7,213 nt of DNA from Bacteriovoracaceae bacterium UBA4096 (GTDB lineage: Bacteria > Bdellovibrionota > Bacteriovoracia > Bacteriovoracales > Bacteriovoracaceae). Positions 4,755 through 7,213 of the stretch are shown in pieces. The notes beneath the pieces were generated by a model. That model did no database searches. It saw only the letters and a program-made list of their open reading frames with translations, and was not told the origin of the DNA. A program made the translations under genes and the position numbers. The first letter of the stretch is position 1. Every line of letters begins with the position of its first letter. The stretch covers positions 26,896 through 34,108 of the forward strand of contig DFXY01000002.1 of assembly GCA_002381945.1 (NCBI GenBank). The letters are read 5' to 3'.

Positions 4755-7213
4755 ATGAAGTGCTTTTTGATTTGTTTCCTTCTCTTTCTCACTTTGGGAA
4801 TCAAGGCCTCAGTCATTGATGCTCCTGAAATGCCTGCCGACTTTCAACAAAATCCATCTGATATTGAGTGGAAACACATCGTCACAGATCATTTTGATAT
4901 TATTTTTCCAGAAAATATTGAATCCGAGGCCCAAAGGGTCGCGCATCTTCTTGAAAAGGCCTATCCTTTTGTTACCCGATCTTTAGAAGTTAAACCTCCT
5001 CGAATTCCTTTGGTTCTTCACAATCAATCCATTGTATCCAATGGATTTGTTACTCTGGCCCCACGAAGATCTGAATGGTTTGTCACTCCTTCAATTGATC
5101 CTGAACTCACCAATACGGAATGGTTAAAGACACTTTCTATTCACGAATTCCGTCATGTCGTTCAATTTCAAAAAACCCGGAGAGGGTTTAATAAGGCCCT
5201 GGAAATCGTCCTAGGTGAAATTGGTCAGGCCTTGGGACTTGGCCTAACCCTGCCGCCTTGGTTTCTTGAGGGAGATGCGGTTGGAATTGAGACGGCCTTG
5301 ACTAAAGGTGGTCGTGGTCGACTTCCTTTATTTGAACGTGATCTTAGGACTATCTTACTTTCTGATAAAAAATGGAATTATGATAAGGCCCATTTAGGTT
5401 CATATGAGGACTACGTGCCAAATCATTATGTCTATGGGTACTTCTACACTTCCTGGCTTAGAAATAACTATGGTGATTTATTTCTTTCAAAGCTTGCTAA
5501 TCAAAGCGCTGAGACAAGTTGGAATCCATTAACCTTTTATAATTCGGTCGATACTCTGACTCAACTGAGTTTTGAAGAATTCTATAAAAACGTTATGAGA
5601 GAACTGTTAAGGGAATGGAAGGAGCGAGCAGACAAGCTTACACCTACTCCTTACATTGTTCAAAATAAAGGGAAACGTTTTGGGTGGACGAATTATTTCT
5701 ATCCTCAGGTTACTGATGAGGGTAAAATAATTGCCTTAAAAAAAGGGCTCTCTTTTATTGAACGGTTTGTCCTGATTGATGGCAAGGAAGAGAAGACACT
5801 GTTTTACCCTGGAGTTCTCCAGAATGAACATCCCTTCAAGCTCCGAAAGAATAAACTTGCATTCTTTGAATGGGATATTGATCCTCGTTGGGGAAATCGT
5901 GATTATAGTCGCTTAAAAGTGTATGATCTTAAAACGGAAAGTTTTATTTTAGATAAAAAGAAATTAAAAGGCCGTCTGGCAGTTTTAGGTCACTCATCTG
6001 ATAAAATATTGTATGTGGAATGGGATCCTGATCTAGGGCAGTTTCTGGTAGTCATAAACTTAAAAGGAAAAGAGATTCAAAGGCTCCCTTTCTCCAAGGA
6101 AGAAATCATTACTTCCATGGATTGGCTGAGCGATGATGAAATTATACTGGTTCTAAAAGATCAACAGGATCTTAAATCATTGGTTAAGTTTAATTTACGG
6201 AATCAGGATTACATCACCTTGATGCCAAAGAGTGCCACCAATTTAGGATTTGTGAATGTTGATGAAGGGCATATCCTTTTTGAAAGTCCCGAATCTGGTA
6301 TTGATAATATCTGGCTCTATACACAAGATGGTCCTCGCCAAATTACCAGTGCTCTTTTTGGGGCCTATGCTCCCACACTAAACAAATCAAAACTTTATTA
6401 TAACGACTATACGGTTAAGGGAATGAACGTTGTTCAAAAGTCCCTGAGTTTTGAAGTTGAACAAAAATCAGAAAATAGCTTTTACCCGATTTACGAAAAA
6501 TTTTCAGTCAGTGAGGATTATCAAGCCTTTGAAAGCGAGCTTCTTAATAAGAAAGAATTCAAAAGTACCAGATATTCTCAGGTTAAAAATGCAGTGAATC
6601 TTCATAGCTGGATCATTCTAGCTCCTCCCTTATCGAACACTGTGACATTAATTGGATACAGCCGGGACATCCTGAATAATTTCTCTATGTCAGCAGGGGC
6701 GGTTTATAATTTAAATGAAAGGACTGCCGAAGGATTTGTTTCCACCACATGGTCTCATCTTTATCCTGTTTTTGATTTAAGAGCAGGTTATGGTTCCCGC
6801 CGTCAGGATGTCATACAGGCGGGTAAGGAAGTTGATCATACATGGGAAGAAGGCACAATGGAGGCAGGCATTCAAATCCCGTGGAAATCGATTCAGGGAA
6901 GATTTGTTCATACTTTCAGTACCCGGGCCTTCTCAAAATTGATAAAGGTTACAAATAAGATTTCAAACGATCTATCAGAAGTTAACGATGGTACACTCCA
7001 TTCTCCTGGAGCAGAACTGAGTTATGCGGTCTATTCACGAATGGCCCGAAGGGATATTAATCCTGCATGGGGTTTTAGTGCTTATCTTAAAGCAGAAGAA
7101 GGTAAAGACATCACTGGTACCGGGCAAAAGGGAAGTTTGACATCTGCCGACTCCAGAATCTATCTGCCTGGTTTTTGGTATCATCATTCTTTCTTTCATC
7201 AATTTGCTTATGA
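4755..7213 (+). CDS. Exported zinc metallopeptidase-propeller-barrel protein, 3' end outside window
   Basis: The frame is open for 819 codons to the window edge. A signal peptide (1-18, MKCFLICFLLFLTLGIKA) precedes a gluzincin-type peptidase domain. It has the zinc motif HEFRH (His130, Glu131, His134) and a third ligand, probably Glu172, in PPWFLEGDAVGIE, the W-x-x-E-G-x-A pattern of peptidase-MA-like families. Residues about 300-600 contain repeated strand patterns such as EWDIDPRWGN, VEWDPDLGQF and DNIWLYTQDGPRQITSAL, which look like a TolB/WD40-like beta-propeller. From about 610, after an NLHSW segment, alternating aromatic beta-strands suggest an outer-membrane barrel. The start follows the regulator's stop by one base, with only a weak AAAGAG upstream, pointing to an operon and translational coupling. 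Substrate unknown. Domain calls beyond the zinc site are by eye. Confidence 0.88.
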   Translation, partial: MKCFLICFLLFLTLGIKASVIDAPEMPADFQQNPSDIEWKHIVTDHFDIIFPENIESEAQRVAHLLEKAYPFVTRSLEVKPPRIPLVLHNQSIVSNGFVTLAPRRSEWFVTPSIDPELTNTEWLKTLSIHEFRHVVQFQKTRRGFNKALEIVLGEIGQALGLGLTLPPWFLEGDAVGIETALTKGGRGRLPLFERDLRTILLSDKKWNYDKAHLGSYEDYVPNHYVYGYFYTSWLRNNYGDLFLSKLANQSAETSWNPLTFYNSVDTLTQLSFEEFYKNVMRELLREWKERADKLTPTPYIVQNKGKRFGWTNYFYPQVTDEGKIIALKKGLSFIERFVLIDGKEEKTLFYPGVLQNEHPFKLRKNKLAFFEWDIDPRWGNRDYSRLKVYDLKTESFILDKKKLKGRLAVLGHSSDKILYVEWDPDLGQFLVVINLKGKEIQRLPFSKEEIITSMDWLSDDEIILVLKDQQDLKSLVKFNLRNQDYITLMPKSATNLGFVNVDEGHILFESPESGIDNIWLYTQDGPRQITSALFGAYAPTLNKSKLYYNDYTVKGMNVVQKSLSFEVEQKSENSFYPIYEKFSVSEDYQAFESELLNKKEFKSTRYSQVKNAVNLHSWIILAPPLSNTVTLIGYSRDILNNFSMSAGAVYNLNERTAEGFVSTTWSHLYPVFDLRAGYGSRRQDVIQAGKEVDHTWEEGTMEAGIQIPWKSIQGRFVHTFSTRAFSKLIKVTNKISNDLSEVNDGTLHSPGAELSYAVYSRMARRDINPAWGFSAYLKAEEGKDITGTGQKGSLTSADSRIYLPGFWYHHSFFHQFAY

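Noticed and set aside
1..7213. Defence island, CRISPR, mobile element or biosynthetic cluster
   Set aside because: No spaced direct-repeat array, transposase, integrase, tRNA-flanked site, toxin-antitoxin pair or biosynthetic enzyme was seen. All recognised genes are stress, envelope or regulatory genes.

Overview
The window is a 7.2 kb stretch of AT-rich bacterial chromosome carrying six clear genes and one cut off by the right edge. The style is Gram-negative: several exported proteins, a protein with a probable outer-membrane barrel, and a heat-shock-sigma-like promoter. My best guess is a Bdellovibrionota-type bacterium (Bacteriovorax/Bdellovibrio relatives), from the mix of a secreted subtilase, YceI and a peptidase-propeller-barrel protein at this base composition. 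That is inference from gene style, not a match. No tRNA, rRNA, CRISPR array, IS element or phage gene was seen.

Layout. Positions 1-229 hold a doubtful 36-codon peptide and a strong hairpin. A small exported protein (230-529, minus) is followed by a 232-bp divergent control region, then an Hsp20 small heat-shock protein (762-1220, plus) with a sigma32-like promoter and a textbook terminator. An OsmC-type peroxidase (1321-1725, plus) converges on a secreted S8 protease (1484-3112, minus). Their coding regions overlap tail to tail by 242 bp. A YceI-family periplasmic protein (3188-3763, minus) ends at a strong intrinsic terminator just before the protease. A LysR-type regulator (3878-4753, plus) is divergent from yceI across a 114-bp region with an 11-bp direct repeat and a dyad. 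One base after the regulator's stop begins a large exported protein (4755 to beyond 7213) with an HEFRH zinc-peptidase site, a probable beta-propeller and the start of a probable outer-membrane beta-barrel.

How they fit together. Hsp20 (cytoplasmic holdase), OsmC (thiol peroxidase), an exported subtilase and YceI read as a loose stress and envelope-maintenance cluster, though each gene seems to have its own transcription unit. The LysR regulator is placed to control the divergent yceI gene, itself, and the metallopeptidase with which it is probably co-transcribed. The points most worth following are the peptidase-propeller-barrel protein, the antisense overlap of osmC with the protease tail, and the unusual S8 protease with no room for an N-terminal propeptide and no visible ribosome binding site.
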